From the NCBI GenBank assembly GCA_938084055.1, contig CALKDK010000015.1, positions 1-54,948 of the forward strand: a stretch of 54,948 nt of DNA, in the 5' to 3' direction. Under the pieces are notes generated by a model. The model searched no databases and was not told the DNA's origin. It was given only the letters and a program-made list of their open reading frames with translations. Source of the stretch: an uncultured Luminiphilus sp. Lineage in GTDB: Bacteria > Pseudomonadota > Gammaproteobacteria > Pseudomonadales > Halieaceae. Positions within the stretch are counted from its first letter, which is position 1. Every line of letters begins with the position of its first letter. Both the position numbers and the translations under genes were made by a program. This document shows, one piece after another, positions 26,343-36,323 of the stretch.

Positions 26343-27011
26343 ATGGCCACTGATTGCAAACCCGAAACGACCCTCCAGCGCATCGATTTCCGCGCCGCCA
26401 CGTTTTTACAGAGCGCCAGCCAGCTCAGCAATGCGCCTGCTGACCTGGGTTCTGAGGTCGCATTCGCAGGTCGCTCCAATGCCGGTAAGTCCAGCGCGAT
26501 TAACACCCTGACGGGCAACCGGAAGCTTGCCAGAACCAGCCGAACGCCTGGACGAACCCAGCTGATCAATTTTTTTTCACTCAGCGAGAACCAGCGACTG
26601 GTGGATCTTCCCGGCTATGGTTACGCCAAGGTGCCATTAAAGATGAAGCGCGAATGGAACCGCCACATGGCGGCCTATCTGCAACGTCGTGAAAGCCTTC
26701 GCGGCCTGATACTGCTGATGGATATCCGGCACCCTATGACCGACGCCGATGAGCAAATGATTGGGTGGGCGGCCACAGCGCAAATGCCCGTTCATGTCCT
26801 GCTTACCAAAGCCGACAAACTCAAGCGCGGACCGGCAAAATCCACGCTGCTCGGCGTCCAGGCCCGACTGCTGGAATTTGGCGAACTCGTGAGCGCGCAG
26901 TGTTTTTCCTCGTTAAAAGGAGACGGGCTGCCCGAATTGCGCAAGCAGCTCAATACGTGGCTCACGGATGCCTCGGTGCTGGAACCTGAGACTCCCCCCT
27001 TCGATCAATGA
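26343..27011 (+). CDS. engB: Ribosome biogenesis GTP-binding protein EngB/YihA
   Basis: Essential small GTPase that assists assembly of the large ribosomal subunit. The 222-residue product has G1 GRSNAGKSS near residue 45, the T of G2 in [10 protein letters not shown]3 [10 protein letters not shown] near residue 90, G4 TKADK near residue 157 and a G5-like SSLKGDG. In G1 an Ala replaces the more usual Val (GRSNVGKSS) without breaking the P-loop. The length is slightly above typical because of an N-terminal stretch of about 20 residues. It diverges from the cytochrome genes and its last seven bases overlap the end of polA on the opposite strand. Confidence 0.95.
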   Translation: MATDCKPETTLQRIDFRAATFLQSASQLSNAPADLGSEVAFAGRSNAGKSSAINTLTGNRKLARTSRTPGRTQLINFFSLSENQRLVDLPGYGYAKVPLKMKREWNRHMAAYLQRRESLRGLILLMDIRHPMTDADEQMIGWAATAQMPVHVLLTKADKLKRGPAKSTLLGVQARLLEFGELVSAQCFSSLKGDGLPELRKQLNTWLTDASVLEPETPPFDQ

Positions 27012-29734
27012 GCCTCATCCCAGTTGTTGCCCACGCCCGCCTCAACAATAAGGGGCACATCGAGTGTCACAACACCGGCCATCAGCTCGGGCAGCTTGAT
27101 CACCAGCTCCTCGGCTTGTGCCTCACCCACCTCAAAGACCAGTTCATCATGAACCTGCATAATCATTAGTGCGTCGATGGCCTGCTCCGAAAGCCAGCGA
27201 TCAACCGCGACCATTGCCAGCTTTATAACGTCCGCCGCCGTGCCCTGCATCGGGGCGTTGATGGCCGTGCGTTCCGCAGCCATCTGCCGCTGCTTGTTGC
27301 GGGCGTTGATTTCCGGGAGATAGAGCCTGCGACCCAGCAGGGTCTCAACATAACCCTGGGCATGTGCCAGTTCGCGGGTGGCCGTCATGTAGTCTGCTAC
27401 GCCAGGATAACGCTCGAAATAGCGGTCTATGTAGGCTTGGGCCTCGTGGCGCCCCAGCTGCAGCTGGCGCGCCAATCCAAACGCTGACATGCCATAAATC
27501 AGGCCAAAGTTGATGGCTTTGGCCTTTCTTCGCTGATCACTTGATACCTCTTCCAGCGCGACACCAAAAACCTCGGCCGCTGTGGCACTGTGCACATCGA
27601 GGCTGGCAGCGAAGGCTCCCAACAATCCCGGGTCCTGGGACAAATGGGCCATGATACGCAGCTCTATCTGGGAGTAATCCGCAGCGACTATGCGACGCCC
27701 CGGTGGTGCGCAGAACGCCTGCCGAATACGCCGCCCCTCCTCTGTTCGGATCGGAATGTTCTGCAGGTTCGGATCAGAGGAAGATAACCGCCCGGTCGCA
27801 GTGACCGCTTGGTGATAGGAGGTATGGACCCGCCCTGTATGCGGGTCAATCATCTCCGGAAGTCGGTCGGTGTAGGTGGAGCGCAGTTTGCTCAGACTCC
27901 GATATTCCATGAGCACCGCGGGCAGTGGGTAATCGAGCGCCAGCTCAGCGAGCACCTCCTCGGCAGTTGAGGGTGCCCCTTTGGGCGTTTTTTTCAAGAC
28001 AGGAAGTTCGAGCTTCTGAAAAAGAATTTCGCCCAGCTGCTTGGGTGACCCCAAATTAAATTGCTGTCCTGCCAGCTCATGGGCACGCTGCTCTAGGGCG
28101 ACCATTCGCTCTCCCAGCTCGTAGCTATGATCCACCAGGCGCTGGCGATCCACCCAGGTGCCATTGCGTTCAATCCGGGACAAGACCGGGACAAGCGGCA
28201 TCTCTACAGTGCGGTAAAGGGCTTCCAGTCGCGACTCAGACTGGAGTCGTGGCCACAGGGCGTGGTGGAGCTTCAGGGTAACCGCCGCATCTTCAGCTGC
28301 GTAGGGAGCGGCCTGTTCAAGCGCGACCGCATTGAAAGTGAGCTGCTTCGCACCCTTGCCAGCCACATCTTCAAAGCGGGTTGTTTTTTCACCAAGATAT
28401 TTCAGTGCCAGCGTGTCCATGTCATGCCGGCTTCCGCTCGCGTCAAGAATATAGGACTCCAGCATGGAGTCATGGGCTATGCCACGTAGCCGTATGCCGT
28501 AATTGGCGAGGACGTTGGCATCGTATTTCAGGTTCTGACCCACTTTCCCGCGCTCGGAATCCTCCAGGAATGGACGCAGCCGGGATAAAACTGTGTCCCG
28601 ATCAAGCTGCTCGGGCGCGCCGGGATAATCATGGGCAACGGGTATATAAGCTGCCCTATCCTCCGCTACCGCAAGGGCCACACCCACAATCTCGGCCTGC
28701 ATATAATTTAGGCTGGTGGTTTCCGTATCAAAGGCGAACAGCGGAGCAGCTGCGATCGCCGCCACCCACTCGTCAAGCTGCTCGGCATTCAGTACCGTTA
28801 CCACCTCCAGATCGGGGGCGCACGGCGCCGACGCTTCTGCCCGCTCTGGACTGGCCGCGTCAGTACCTGAAAGGGCCGCCGACAGCCAGCTCTTGAATTC
28901 CAGCTCCCTGTACCAGTCGGTCAAGGCCTGTTGATCGGCTGCCACAGCCAGCAGGTCTCCCTCGTCCAGCTCGAGGGCGCAATCTGTTTTGATCGTGGCC
29001 AACCGATAGGACAGTTCGGCGGACGACCTGTGCTCTGTGAGTTTGGCACCTAGTTTCTGAGCCCCCCTGACCGGCACCGCCGCCACCTTGTCGATGCTGG
29101 CGTAGATGGCGTCTATACCACCGAGCGTCTGGATAAGTGCCAGAGCCGTCTTTTCCCCCACGCCGGGAACACCCGGAATGTTGTCCACCTTGTCGCCCTG
29201 CAGGGCAAGTAAATCAATGATCAGCTCGGGTGGCACACCGAATTTTTCAACAACACCCTCACGATCCATGGTCGTATTGGTCATCGTGTTCACCAGCGTG
29301 ACATGGTCGTTGACTAACTGCGCCATATCCTTGTCCCCAGTGGATATCACCACGGACTGGCGGCGCGCGGCCGCATCTACCGCCAACGTACCGATGACAT
29401 CGTCTGCTTCAACACCCGTAACACAGACCAGCGGGAGCCCCATCGCCCGGATAATGGCGTGGATGGGTTCAATCTGCTCCCGAAGTTCATCCGGCATGGG
29501 GGGCCGGTTGGCTTTGTACTCTGCGTAAATATCGTTGCGGAAGGTCGGACCTTTGGCATCAAAGACCACAACCACCTGGTCACCCGGATAGTCGGCGACC
29601 AGCTTACGGATCATCCCGACAACGCCCTTCGCCGCACCCGTGTTCAAGCCCTTGGAGTTGGTCAGCGCAGGGAGTGCGTGGTAAGCGCGGAACAGGTAGG
29701 ACGAACCGTCGACGAGAATCAGTGCACCACTCAT
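27005..29734 (-). CDS. polA: DNA polymerase I
   Basis: Repair and Okazaki-fragment polymerase. The 909-residue protein has all three domains. The 5'-3' nuclease (about residues 1-290) begins with [18 protein letters not shown] and includes [12 protein letters not shown]. The 3'-5' proofreading domain (about 305-490) keeps its catalytic acids in [12 protein letters not shown] and [13 protein letters not shown]. The polymerase domain has motif [15 protein letters not shown], motif [17 protein letters not shown] (Phe selects against ddNTPs) and motif [11 protein letters not shown]. It is thus a full-length, proofreading Pol I. Its 3' end overlaps engB by seven bases. It is four bases downstream of the sco gene stop-to-start gap on the same strand side only, so it heads its own unit. 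Confidence 0.97.
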   Translation of the reverse strand: MSGALILVDGSSYLFRAYHALPALTNSKGLNTGAAKGVVGMIRKLVADYPGDQVVVVFDAKGPTFRNDIYAEYKANRPPMPDELREQIEPIHAIIRAMGLPLVCVTGVEADDVIGTLAVDAAARRQSVVISTGDKDMAQLVNDHVTLVNTMTNTTMDREGVVEKFGVPPELIIDLLALQGDKVDNIPGVPGVGEKTALALIQTLGGIDAIYASIDKVAAVPVRGAQKLGAKLTEHRSSAELSYRLATIKTDCALELDEGDLLAVAADQQALTDWYRELEFKSWLSAALSGTDAASPERAEASAPCAPDLEVVTVLNAEQLDEWVAAIAAAPLFAFDTETTSLNYMQAEIVGVALAVAEDRAAYIPVAHDYPGAPEQLDRDTVLSRLRPFLEDSERGKVGQNLKYDANVLANYGIRLRGIAHDSMLESYILDASGSRHDMDTLALKYLGEKTTRFEDVAGKGAKQLTFNAVALEQAAPYAAEDAAVTLKLHHALWPRLQSESRLEALYRTVEMPLVPVLSRIERNGTWVDRQRLVDHSYELGERMVALEQRAHELAGQQFNLGSPKQLGEILFQKLELPVLKKTPKGAPSTAEEVLAELALDYPLPAVLMEYRSLSKLRSTYTDRLPEMIDPHTGRVHTSYHQAVTATGRLSSSDPNLQNIPIRTEEGRRIRQAFCAPPGRRIVAADYSQIELRIMAHLSQDPGLLGAFAASLDVHSATAAEVFGVALEEVSSDQRRKAKAINFGLIYGMSAFGLARQLQLGRHEAQAYIDRYFERYPGVADYMTATRELAHAQGYVETLLGRRLYLPEINARNKQRQMAAERTAINAPMQGTAADVIKLAMVAVDRWLSEQAIDALMIMQVHDELVFEVGEAQAEELVIKLPELMAGVVTLDVPLIVEAGVGNNWDEAH

Positions 29735-29738
29735 AACA

Positions 29739-30389
29739 TTACTTCTCCCAGAGGTGGCGAGCCGAGCGGTAGGTCACCTTTGCCTTGGCCAGATCGAGGG
29801 GCGCCTTGAAAAAACCGTGATAATGGCCTCTCGGGTTAATCAGGGCGACATTCGCGCTGTGATCGAGCTGGTAGGTCCCATCGGAGGCCGTCACCTTCCT
29901 AAACGGCGCGTTAAAGCTGCGGGCAAAGCCGAGGACATCGATGAACTTCCCGGTCACGCCGGTGAACGCGGCGTCGAAATAAGGCACATACGCCGCGAGG
30001 ACCTCTGGGGTATCCCGGGCCGGATCCACTGTAACCATCACGACCCGGGTATCCGCAGCCTCTGTTGTCTCGAGCTCCGCCACCAGCCGAGCCAACAGGG
30101 ACATCGTCGTTGGACAGATATCCGGGCAATGAGTAAAGCCAAAAAAAAGCAGGGTCCAATGCCCGGTCAGCGCCGCTTGATCAAAGCGGGTACCCCGGTG
30201 GTCGACCAGCTCAAAGGACCCGGGGTCCCTGGGAACGTCAAAAATGTAGAGCCCATTGACCTGCATTTCGGTACTGGTCATGACCCGCGGCATTTGAATC
30301 CGGTTTATGAAGCTCAACATAATGATCGTCACCAGCAGCAGCACGCCTGCCACGGTCAACCAAATCCGAGTTTTTAGAGCCAGTGCCAA
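29739..30389 (-). CDS. SCO1/SenC family copper chaperone
   Basis: Membrane-anchored thioredoxin-fold protein that delivers copper to, or reduces, the CuA site of cytochrome c oxidase. The 216-residue product has one N-terminal transmembrane helix (about residues 9-28) and the copper ligands in THCPDICPTT (CX3C, about residues 87-91) plus a conserved His in YQLDHSANVALI near residue 176. The start is TTG at 30389, the only standard codon upstream of the membrane helix, with a weak GGA before it. It is the last gene of the oxidase assembly group, 27 bases after cyoE. Confidence 0.92.
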   Translation of the reverse strand: MALALKTRIWLTVAGVLLLVTIIMLSFINRIQMPRVMTSTEMQVNGLYIFDVPRDPGSFELVDHRGTRFDQAALTGHWTLLFFGFTHCPDICPTTMSLLARLVAELETTEAADTRVVMVTVDPARDTPEVLAAYVPYFDAAFTGVTGKFIDVLGFARSFNAPFRKVTASDGTYQLDHSANVALINPRGHYHGFFKAPLDLAKAKVTYRSARHLWEK

Positions 30390-30416
30390 ATTCCAACACT
30401 CCGTCGATAAGCCGTT

Positions 30417-31313
30417 CTACAACAGCACGCCCAGCAGCCAGTGATCAGCCAGCATGATGACGAAAAGCAGTAATAGGTAGGTGATCGAATATTTGAAGGT
30501 TTCCATGGGCGCCCGATCGTCACGACCGCGCACGATCGCTATCGACCAATACAGGAAAATGGCGCCGAGGAGCACCGCACCTGCCAAATACAGGGGCCCG
30601 CTCATGCGGGTGGCGAAGGGCAGCAGCGTCACCAGGAACATGATGATTGTGTACAGAAGGATGTGCAGTGCGGCGAACCGGGTACCGTGGGTCACGGGCA
30701 GCATGGGTATGCCCACCGAGGCGTACTCCTCCTTTCGATGAATAGCCAACGCCCAAAAATGGGGTGGCGTCCAGGCGAAGATAATCAGCACCAACAGCAG
30801 GCCATGCCCGTGTACCTCTCCGGTCACGGCTGTCCAGCCCAGCAGCGGCGGCGCCGCCCCCGCGAGACCCCCAATTACAATGTTCTGCGGGGTGGCGCGC
30901 TTTAAAAACATGGTGTAAACGAAGGCATAACCAATCAGGCTCGCCACGGTCAGCACGGCGGTCAGCACGTTTACCCAAAGCACCAGTACGGTGACGCCCA
31001 GCGCCGCCAGAACCGCAGCAAAAATCGAGGCTTCCTGTTGGGAGATCCGGCCAGTCGCTACAGGGCGGGCCTGGGTGCGCATCATTTGCTGGTCAATGCG
31101 CTCGTCAACTATATGGTTGATGGCCGCCGCCGCACCCGCACAGAGTGCTATTCCAAGGTTGCCCAGAACAAGGGGTTTCCAGGGGACCAGGCCCGGCACA
31201 GCCATACACATACCGATGAGTGCGGTGAGTATCATCAGTGCCACTACCTTTGGCTTGGTAAGCTCAAGATAGTCCTGCCAAAGGGGTGTTGCGTAGGCCG
31301 TTGATTCAGCCAT
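30417..31313 (-). CDS. cyoE: Protoheme IX farnesyltransferase (heme O synthase)
   Basis: Integral membrane UbiA-family prenyltransferase that adds a farnesyl group to heme B, giving heme O, the precursor of heme A. The 298-residue protein has about eight or nine hydrophobic helices, an N-terminal LTKPKVVALMILTALIG motif, the first Asp-rich site NHIVDERIDQQMMRTQARP (about residues 66-84) and the second region FAWTPPHFWALAIHRKEEY. ATG at 31313 overlaps the upstream stop as TGATG; a GTG one codon earlier is possible. In this position the gene is usually called ctaB. The next enzyme, heme A synthase, is not in the cluster. Confidence 0.95.
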   Translation of the reverse strand: MAESTAYATPLWQDYLELTKPKVVALMILTALIGMCMAVPGLVPWKPLVLGNLGIALCAGAAAAINHIVDERIDQQMMRTQARPVATGRISQQEASIFAAVLAALGVTVLVLWVNVLTAVLTVASLIGYAFVYTMFLKRATPQNIVIGGLAGAAPPLLGWTAVTGEVHGHGLLLVLIIFAWTPPHFWALAIHRKEEYASVGIPMLPVTHGTRFAALHILLYTIIMFLVTLLPFATRMSGPLYLAGAVLLGAIFLYWSIAIVRGRDDRAPMETFKYSITYLLLLFVIMLADHWLLGVLL

Positions 31314-32008
31314 CACCCTCCCCCGGAGTTTTTCAGAAGGAATTTCAGGTCCGACATCACGGCCTTGTAGTCCAGTCCATCTTCATAACGCATCATTACC
31401 CAGCCCGCGGGGTCCGCAAGATACCACCCTCCTCGCCCCTGTGCTCCCCCCTCCGCCACCGTCTCGGTGAACAGGCTGTCAAAGTCCTGCTGTTCTGCTC
31501 GCAACGCAATGATTCCCGGATGCCCCAGCGCGAGGTACTCCAACACACTGCCAGACTCAAAGCCCTCAGGCCATCCCTCCGGAGTGGGTTGTCGTGCAGA
31601 GAGCAACAAATTCGCAAGTGGCGTATTTGTAACCAATACCCTGCGCACACGATTAAAGTCCTTGCCCAGTGCAACATGAATTTGCCGGGTAAGCCAGATC
31701 TGCCGTTCACAGGCCGTATCACAGGTCTGGCCCGGCGCCGGAACAACCAGGGTCCAACGCGGTTCAACGTCGTCCCAGTGAAATACGGTATCCGCCGCAT
31801 CAACAAAGGTGAGACTTTGCAAACTGCGGGGCGGTGTCACCAAGGTACCGTTATTGGCCGTCCCCAGGGCGCCGAGAAGATCCACGTCACCCTTGGCGAC
31901 AACGTACCAGAGCCACGATGCTGCGAGTATCATGGTGAGGGGGATGCCGACAATAAGTAGCAGGGTCGCCCGGCCCCCGCTAGGTGCGGCAGGATATGAC
32001 GGCATCAT
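31313..32008 (-). CDS. Membrane-anchored thioredoxin-like protein of the cox cluster
   Basis: A 231-residue protein of unknown function, conserved by position in Pseudomonas-type cox clusters between SURF1 and the heme genes. It has one N-terminal transmembrane helix (about residues 13-38) and a periplasmic domain. TLVVPAPGQTCDTACERQ contains a CX3C pair (about residues 95-99) located after a beta strand, as in Sco proteins, and the pattern of helix and VLVTN strand that follows also fits a thioredoxin fold. A late GWYLADPAGWVMMRYEDG resembles the end of that fold. I infer a copper- or thiol-handling role in oxidase assembly. It is 12 bases after SURF1 and coupled to cyoE. Confidence 0.8.
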   Translation of the reverse strand: MMPSYPAAPSGGRATLLLIVGIPLTMILAASWLWYVVAKGDVDLLGALGTANNGTLVTPPRSLQSLTFVDAADTVFHWDDVEPRWTLVVPAPGQTCDTACERQIWLTRQIHVALGKDFNRVRRVLVTNTPLANLLLSARQPTPEGWPEGFESGSVLEYLALGHPGIIALRAEQQDFDSLFTETVAEGGAQGRGGWYLADPAGWVMMRYEDGLDYKAVMSDLKFLLKNSGGG

Positions 32009-32020
32009 AGTACCTCAGGG

Positions 32021-32824
32021 TCATGCCGGGCCCCAGCGGCCCAGGAGCAACGGCAGTAAATTTGAACTGCGAAAGATGAAGGCCAGCATCAGTGCCGCGG
32101 CCATGGTAAACCATTGCACGGCATAGCCGGTGTGCTTCTCGGGGCTTTGGTTCACCAGCGGCCAGTCCGCGATCCGCGCCAGGGGATCATCGGCCGCTAT
32201 TCTGACCATGGCCGGCAGCACCGCAGCTCCCAGTATCCCGGAGAGACCCGGTCCAAAAAGGGGTGCCTCGTAAGCTTGAACGACTGCGGGCAAGGTCGAC
32301 GGAGTCGCCTGTACGGCCAGCAGGTACGGTGCTTTCTGGGGCACATAAAGGCGGCCTGACAGGGTATAGCTGCCCGCTTTGAGGTGCGGGTCGGGAATGC
32401 TACGCCGCGCTGAATCACCTGGAATCCACCCAAGATTAACGGGGATGCGTCCCTCTGACGTGGCGATAAACACGACCACCTCGTAGCCAAACCGTCCGCC
32501 TTTGACCCGATTGTCGAGCAACACGTAATCATCAGCGAGTAGTTTTCCTGTTAAGACGACACGACGATCCGCGAAATCCAGGGGGTCGACCTCGGCCTCG
32601 CCGTGGCCACCGAGCTCTCGAAACAGATCGGCGCCTGAGAGTGCTACCATATCCAGGCGCTCGGTGTGCCGAACAGACAGCGCCCGCTTCTCATCAGCAC
32701 GCTCCAGCTGCCAGAAGCCAAGCGCTACGAGTCCGGGAAAGAGCAGGAATACAAACAGGGTTGTGCGCCACTCAAGAGACAGCTCCAGCGGACCCCAAAC
32801 CAGCTTATGAAGACGAGCTGACAT
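32021..32824 (-). CDS. SURF1 family cytochrome oxidase assembly protein
   Basis: Inner membrane protein that assists insertion of heme A into subunit I. The 267-residue product has the SURF1 topology: a transmembrane helix near the N-terminus (about residues 18-38, TLFVFLLFPGLVALGFWQLERA in part), a large periplasmic domain with LLDNRVKGGRFGYEVV and the family motif VNLGWIPGD, and a second helix near the C-terminus before a short tail. YAVQWFTMAAALMLAF is the typical end signature. ATG at 32824 (a GTG precedes it by one codon). It diverges from the small twin-helix gene with only 29 bases between starts. Confidence 0.92.
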   Translation of the reverse strand: MSARLHKLVWGPLELSLEWRTTLFVFLLFPGLVALGFWQLERADEKRALSVRHTERLDMVALSGADLFRELGGHGEAEVDPLDFADRRVVLTGKLLADDYVLLDNRVKGGRFGYEVVVFIATSEGRIPVNLGWIPGDSARRSIPDPHLKAGSYTLSGRLYVPQKAPYLLAVQATPSTLPAVVQAYEAPLFGPGLSGILGAAVLPAMVRIAADDPLARIADWPLVNQSPEKHTGYAVQWFTMAAALMLAFIFRSSNLLPLLLGRWGPA

Positions 32825-32853
32825 CACCCTTCACCACGCCCGAGGAAATCAGC

Positions 32854-33108
32854 GTGCTAAAAATACTTATTGTTTTCTTTATGGTGGCGCTAGTCATCAG
32901 CCTGGGATCCGGTCTGTATTTTCTGATGGCGGACCAGGGCAGCCTCGCGAAGAAACGCCTGTTCACGTCGCTGGGCATTCGCCTGGCGCTGGCCACCGGA
33001 CTGATCACCGTCATTGTATTCGGCGTGGCAACCGGCCAGCTGGGTCACAAAAACCCTTGGGACGCAGGCACCGTCGAGCGGCAGGAACGCGCAGCCCACT
33101 CGGAGTAG
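32854..33108 (+). CDS. DUF2909-type twin transmembrane helix protein
   Basis: An 84-residue membrane protein with two hydrophobic helices: ILIVFFMVALVISLGSGLYF (about residues 4-23) and a second from about 40 to 60, joined by a short basic loop S-L-A-K-K-R. This matches the DUF2909 / twin transmembrane helix small proteins found in many cox clusters. GTG at 32854 is chosen because GAGGAA lies six bases upstream; longer readings run through the SURF1 gene. It is the only rightward gene between 27 and 38 kb and is set back-to-back with SURF1 and tail-to-tail with coxC. Function unknown, oxidase-related by context. Confidence 0.85.
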   Translation: MLKILIVFFMVALVISLGSGLYFLMADQGSLAKKRLFTSLGIRLALATGLITVIVFGVATGQLGHKNPWDAGTVERQERAAHSE

Positions 33109-33132
33109 ACTGCGCACACCTGACAGCAGGCC

Positions 33133-34113
33133 CTAAATAATATAAACAAAGAGGAACAGAAATACCCACACCACATCAACGAAGTGCCAGTACCAGCTCG
33201 ATGCCTCGAAACCAAAATGGTCCGATGCCGTGAAATGGTGCCCTTTTACGGAGCGGATAAGCTGCACCAACAACATGGTCATACCCATGGCCACGTGAAA
33301 TCCGTGAAAGCCCGTGAGCATGAAGAACGTTGAGCCGTAAATGCCGGAGTTTAGCGTCAGGCCAAAGTGAGCGTAGGCCTCGTAGTACTCGGCAGCCTGC
33401 AAAGCCACAAAAATGATGCCCAGGGCCACGGTGATGCCAAGCCAGCGATTGAACCTGGCGCGCTCATCGTTGAGCAGTGCCGTGTGAGCCACGTGTACCG
33501 TAAAGCTTGAAGACAAAAGGACGAGGGTATTCCACATCGGCAGCCACTGATACCAGTGGTGGGCGTCCGCGAAGCTCATACTTCGATCCTGCGTCACGAA
33601 GGCACCGTTGTTGGCGATGGGCTGCGCGTCAGTACCACCCACGGCTTCCTGGGGTGTTATGGCCGGGGGCCATGAGAACTCGAAGCCCGGCCAGAGCAGG
33701 TCATTCATCCGACCCGCTTCCCCTTCTCCCGACAACCACGGACCCGCCAGCTGACGCACGTAAAAAAGGGTGCCAAAAAACGCCGCGAAAAACATGACCT
33801 CAGAAAAAATAAACCAGAACATGCCCAGGACGTAGCTATGGCTCAGCTGGGCACTGTTCATGCCCTGCATATTTTCCTTGATCGTGGTGCGAAACCAGCT
33901 CGCCAGGGTCACTATGAAAAAAGCCAGGCCAAGGAAAAGCACCCACTTGGCATGGCCAGCCTCATGGGTCTCCCCAAACGTCATATTATTGAGAACCAGG
34001 CCCCCCCCAAATACCGTCAGCAGCAAGCCAGCCGTCGCACGAACAGCAAGACTTGAGCTGTCAGGGACGTAATACTTTTCATAGCCAGGTGGTGCCTGTT
34101 CAGTGGCTGCCAT
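33133..34113 (-). CDS. coxC: Cytochrome c oxidase subunit III
   Basis: Membrane subunit of the heme-copper oxidase. The 326-residue protein has seven hydrophobic helices and subunit III motifs such as LGMFWFIFSEVMFFAAFFG (with the conserved Glu), NTLVLLSSSFTVHVAH and FHGFHVAMGM; it ends SSWYWHFVDVVWVFLFLFVYI. An insert of about 60 residues between helices (around residues 128-185) is hydrophilic and typical of the long proteobacterial form. GGAGAA precedes the ATG. It follows ctaG by 41 bases in the order coxB-coxA-ctaG-coxC. Confidence 0.96.
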   Translation of the reverse strand: MAATEQAPPGYEKYYVPDSSSLAVRATAGLLLTVFGGGLVLNNMTFGETHEAGHAKWVLFLGLAFFIVTLASWFRTTIKENMQGMNSAQLSHSYVLGMFWFIFSEVMFFAAFFGTLFYVRQLAGPWLSGEGEAGRMNDLLWPGFEFSWPPAITPQEAVGGTDAQPIANNGAFVTQDRSMSFADAHHWYQWLPMWNTLVLLSSSFTVHVAHTALLNDERARFNRWLGITVALGIIFVALQAAEYYEAYAHFGLTLNSGIYGSTFFMLTGFHGFHVAMGMTMLLVQLIRSVKGHHFTASDHFGFEASSWYWHFVDVVWVFLFLFVYII

Positions 34114-34154
34114 TTTGGTTCTCCAGTTTTTTGGTCAGCTCACAGCCCATGGGG

Positions 34155-34715
34155 TCAGCGAGCTGCGATCTTGTCACTCATCGTCTCGGTGACATCAAAC
34201 AGTGTGTAAGACAACGTGATGGTTTGAATATCCTGTGGCAGACCCTGGTCCACCACAAACTGCAGGGGCATCTCGACCGACGCCATACCCTCAAGGGGCT
34301 GTTGGTCAAAACAAAAACATTCGGTTTTATGGAAATATCCCGCCGCACGGGATGGCGTAACGCTGGGAATAGCCTGGGCGACCATGGCTGCGCTTGTAGG
34401 GTTACCGGCGTGGAACAAGACATCGACCGCCTCGCCAGGGTGGACCCTGACTTCCCGCACTTCAGGATGGAACACCCAGGACATGCCGTCGTTATTGGTG
34501 GCAATAAACTGGACCGTGATTTCACGGCTCGTATCAACAGCGGCAGGCACGGCGGTGTAGGCCGTACCCGATGTCTTGCCGTTGATCCCCAAGACGTCGC
34601 ACATAACGTTGTAAAGCGGCACCATCACCACAAAAACAAAAGCGAACATGGCGCATGCCACTAACGACAACTTCAGGGCGGTGTCCGCGCCGGGATTTCG
34701 ACTTAGCCTAAACAC
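34155..34715 (-). CDS. ctaG: Cytochrome c oxidase assembly protein CtaG/Cox11
   Basis: Copper chaperone for the CuB centre of subunit I. The 186-residue protein has one N-terminal transmembrane helix (about residues 17-38), an immunoglobulin-like periplasmic domain and the copper motif ECFCFDQQPL near residue 133 (C-F-C). PVEF-type end is replaced here by the conserved FVVDQGLPQDIQTITLSYTLF strand. Start is GTG at 34715, with AGGG nine bases upstream. It lies 12 bases after coxA. Confidence 0.95.
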   Translation of the reverse strand: MFRLSRNPGADTALKLSLVACAMFAFVFVVMVPLYNVMCDVLGINGKTSGTAYTAVPAAVDTSREITVQFIATNNDGMSWVFHPEVREVRVHPGEAVDVLFHAGNPTSAAMVAQAIPSVTPSRAAGYFHKTECFCFDQQPLEGMASVEMPLQFVVDQGLPQDIQTITLSYTLFDVTETMSDKIAAR

Positions 34716-34727
34716 GGTACCAACGCC

Positions 34728-36308
34728 CTAGATGTAAGCGGGTGCAGCGTCGACTTTGGGCGGCACCTCGAACGTGTGGTAAGGCGCCGGCGTGGGAACA
34801 GTCCATTCAAGACCTTCTGCACCGTCCCAAACCTTCTCGTCCGATACCTTTGCGCCGGCAACAATCGTCGCAACAACATTGTAGAGAAACAGAATTTGTG
34901 AGGCGCCATACACAAAGGCGCCAATCGACGACATCATGTTGAAGTCGGCAAACTGAAGCGCGTAGTCGGGGACGCGCCGGGGCATGCCCGCGAGACCGAC
35001 GAAGTGTTGTGGGAAAAAGGTTATGTTGAAACCGACAAACGAAACCCAGAAATGCACCTTGCCCATGGTTTCGTTGTACATGCGGCCGGTCCACTTGGGC
35101 AGCCAGAAGTACACCGCCGCGGTCATGGAAAAAACGGCCCCCGCCACCATGACGTAGTGGAAATGCGCCACCACAAAATACGTATCGTGGTATTGGAAGT
35201 CCGCCGGCGCGATTGACAACATCAAGCCGGTAAAGCCGCCGATAGTGAACAGAACGAGAAAGCCTATGGCAAACAGCATCGGCGTCTCAAAGGACAGGGC
35301 GCCCCGCCACATGGTGCTGATCCAGTTGAACACCTTCACGCCTGTCGGTACGGCAATCAGCATGGTGGCGTACATAAAGTACAGCTCTCCGGCAACCGGC
35401 ATCCCGACGGTATACATATGATGGGCCCAGACGATAAACGACAGGAAAGCGATGGACGCCGTCGCGTAAACCATGGAGGCGTACCCGAACAGCGGTTTGC
35501 GGGAAAACGCGGGAATAATCTGTGACACCACTCCGAACGCAGGAAGGATGATGATGTAAACCTCTGGATGGCCAAAAAACCAGAAAATATGCTGGAAGAG
35601 CACGGGGTCTCCGCCACCGGCAGCAGAAAAGAAGCTGGTGCCAAAGTGAATATCCATCAACATCATGGTCACCGCACCGGCCAGCACCGGCATCACCGCC
35701 ACAAGCAAAAACGCTGTAATCAGCCACGTCCAGACGAACAGTGGCAACTTCATGTACGACATGCCCGGGGCGCGCATATTCATTACCGTGGCAATGATGT
35801 TGATGGACCCCATGATCGAAGACATCCCCAGGACGTGGATGGCAAAGATGAAAAAGGTCACCGACGGCGGGGCGTACGTGGTGGAAAGCGGTGCGTAGAA
35901 CGTCCAGCCAAAGGCGGGAGCGCCACCCTCCATAAACAGTGTGGACGCGAGCATCAGAAATCCCGGCGGCAGAATCCAGAAGCTCCAGTTATTCATCCGG
36001 GGCAGCGCCATATCTGGCGCCCCGATCATCATGGGTATCAGCCAGTTGGCGAGGCCGACAAAGGACGGCATGATGGCGCCAAAAACCATGACCAGGCCGT
36101 GCAGCGTCGTCATTTGGTTGAAGAAGCCTGGCTCCACCAGCTGCATACCGGGCTGGAAAAGCTCTGCCCGGATTACCATGGCAAACGCGCCGCCAAGGAT
36201 GAACATGGCAAATGAGAACCACAGGTACATGGTGCCAATGTCCTTGTGATTGGTGGTGAAAAGCCAGCGGGTTATGCCCTTGGCCGGACCATGATGATGA
36301 GCGCCCAT
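34728..36308 (-). CDS. coxA: Cytochrome c oxidase subunit I
   Basis: Catalytic subunit of the aa3-type oxidase: binds heme a and the heme a3-CuB site, reduces O2 and pumps protons. The 526-residue protein has twelve hydrophobic helices. Key parts are the low-spin heme His in TLHGLVMVF, the D-channel end and cross-linked His-Tyr in FGHPEVYIIILPAFG (type A1 signature), the CuB His pair in WAHHMYTVG and the heme a3/a ligands in VAHFHYVM. The ATG has a GAGAGG ribosome binding site. It is 15 bases downstream of coxB. Confidence 0.97.
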   Translation of the reverse strand: MGAHHHGPAKGITRWLFTTNHKDIGTMYLWFSFAMFILGGAFAMVIRAELFQPGMQLVEPGFFNQMTTLHGLVMVFGAIMPSFVGLANWLIPMMIGAPDMALPRMNNWSFWILPPGFLMLASTLFMEGGAPAFGWTFYAPLSTTYAPPSVTFFIFAIHVLGMSSIMGSINIIATVMNMRAPGMSYMKLPLFVWTWLITAFLLVAVMPVLAGAVTMMLMDIHFGTSFFSAAGGGDPVLFQHIFWFFGHPEVYIIILPAFGVVSQIIPAFSRKPLFGYASMVYATASIAFLSFIVWAHHMYTVGMPVAGELYFMYATMLIAVPTGVKVFNWISTMWRGALSFETPMLFAIGFLVLFTIGGFTGLMLSIAPADFQYHDTYFVVAHFHYVMVAGAVFSMTAAVYFWLPKWTGRMYNETMGKVHFWVSFVGFNITFFPQHFVGLAGMPRRVPDYALQFADFNMMSSIGAFVYGASQILFLYNVVATIVAGAKVSDEKVWDGAEGLEWTVPTPAPYHTFEVPPKVDAAPAYI

Positions 36309-36323
36309 CTATACCTCTCCCAA

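Noticed and set aside
35568..36215. Rightward open frame opposite coxA
   Set aside because: His/Arg-rich translation is the complement of the membrane helices of CoxA, not a real protein.
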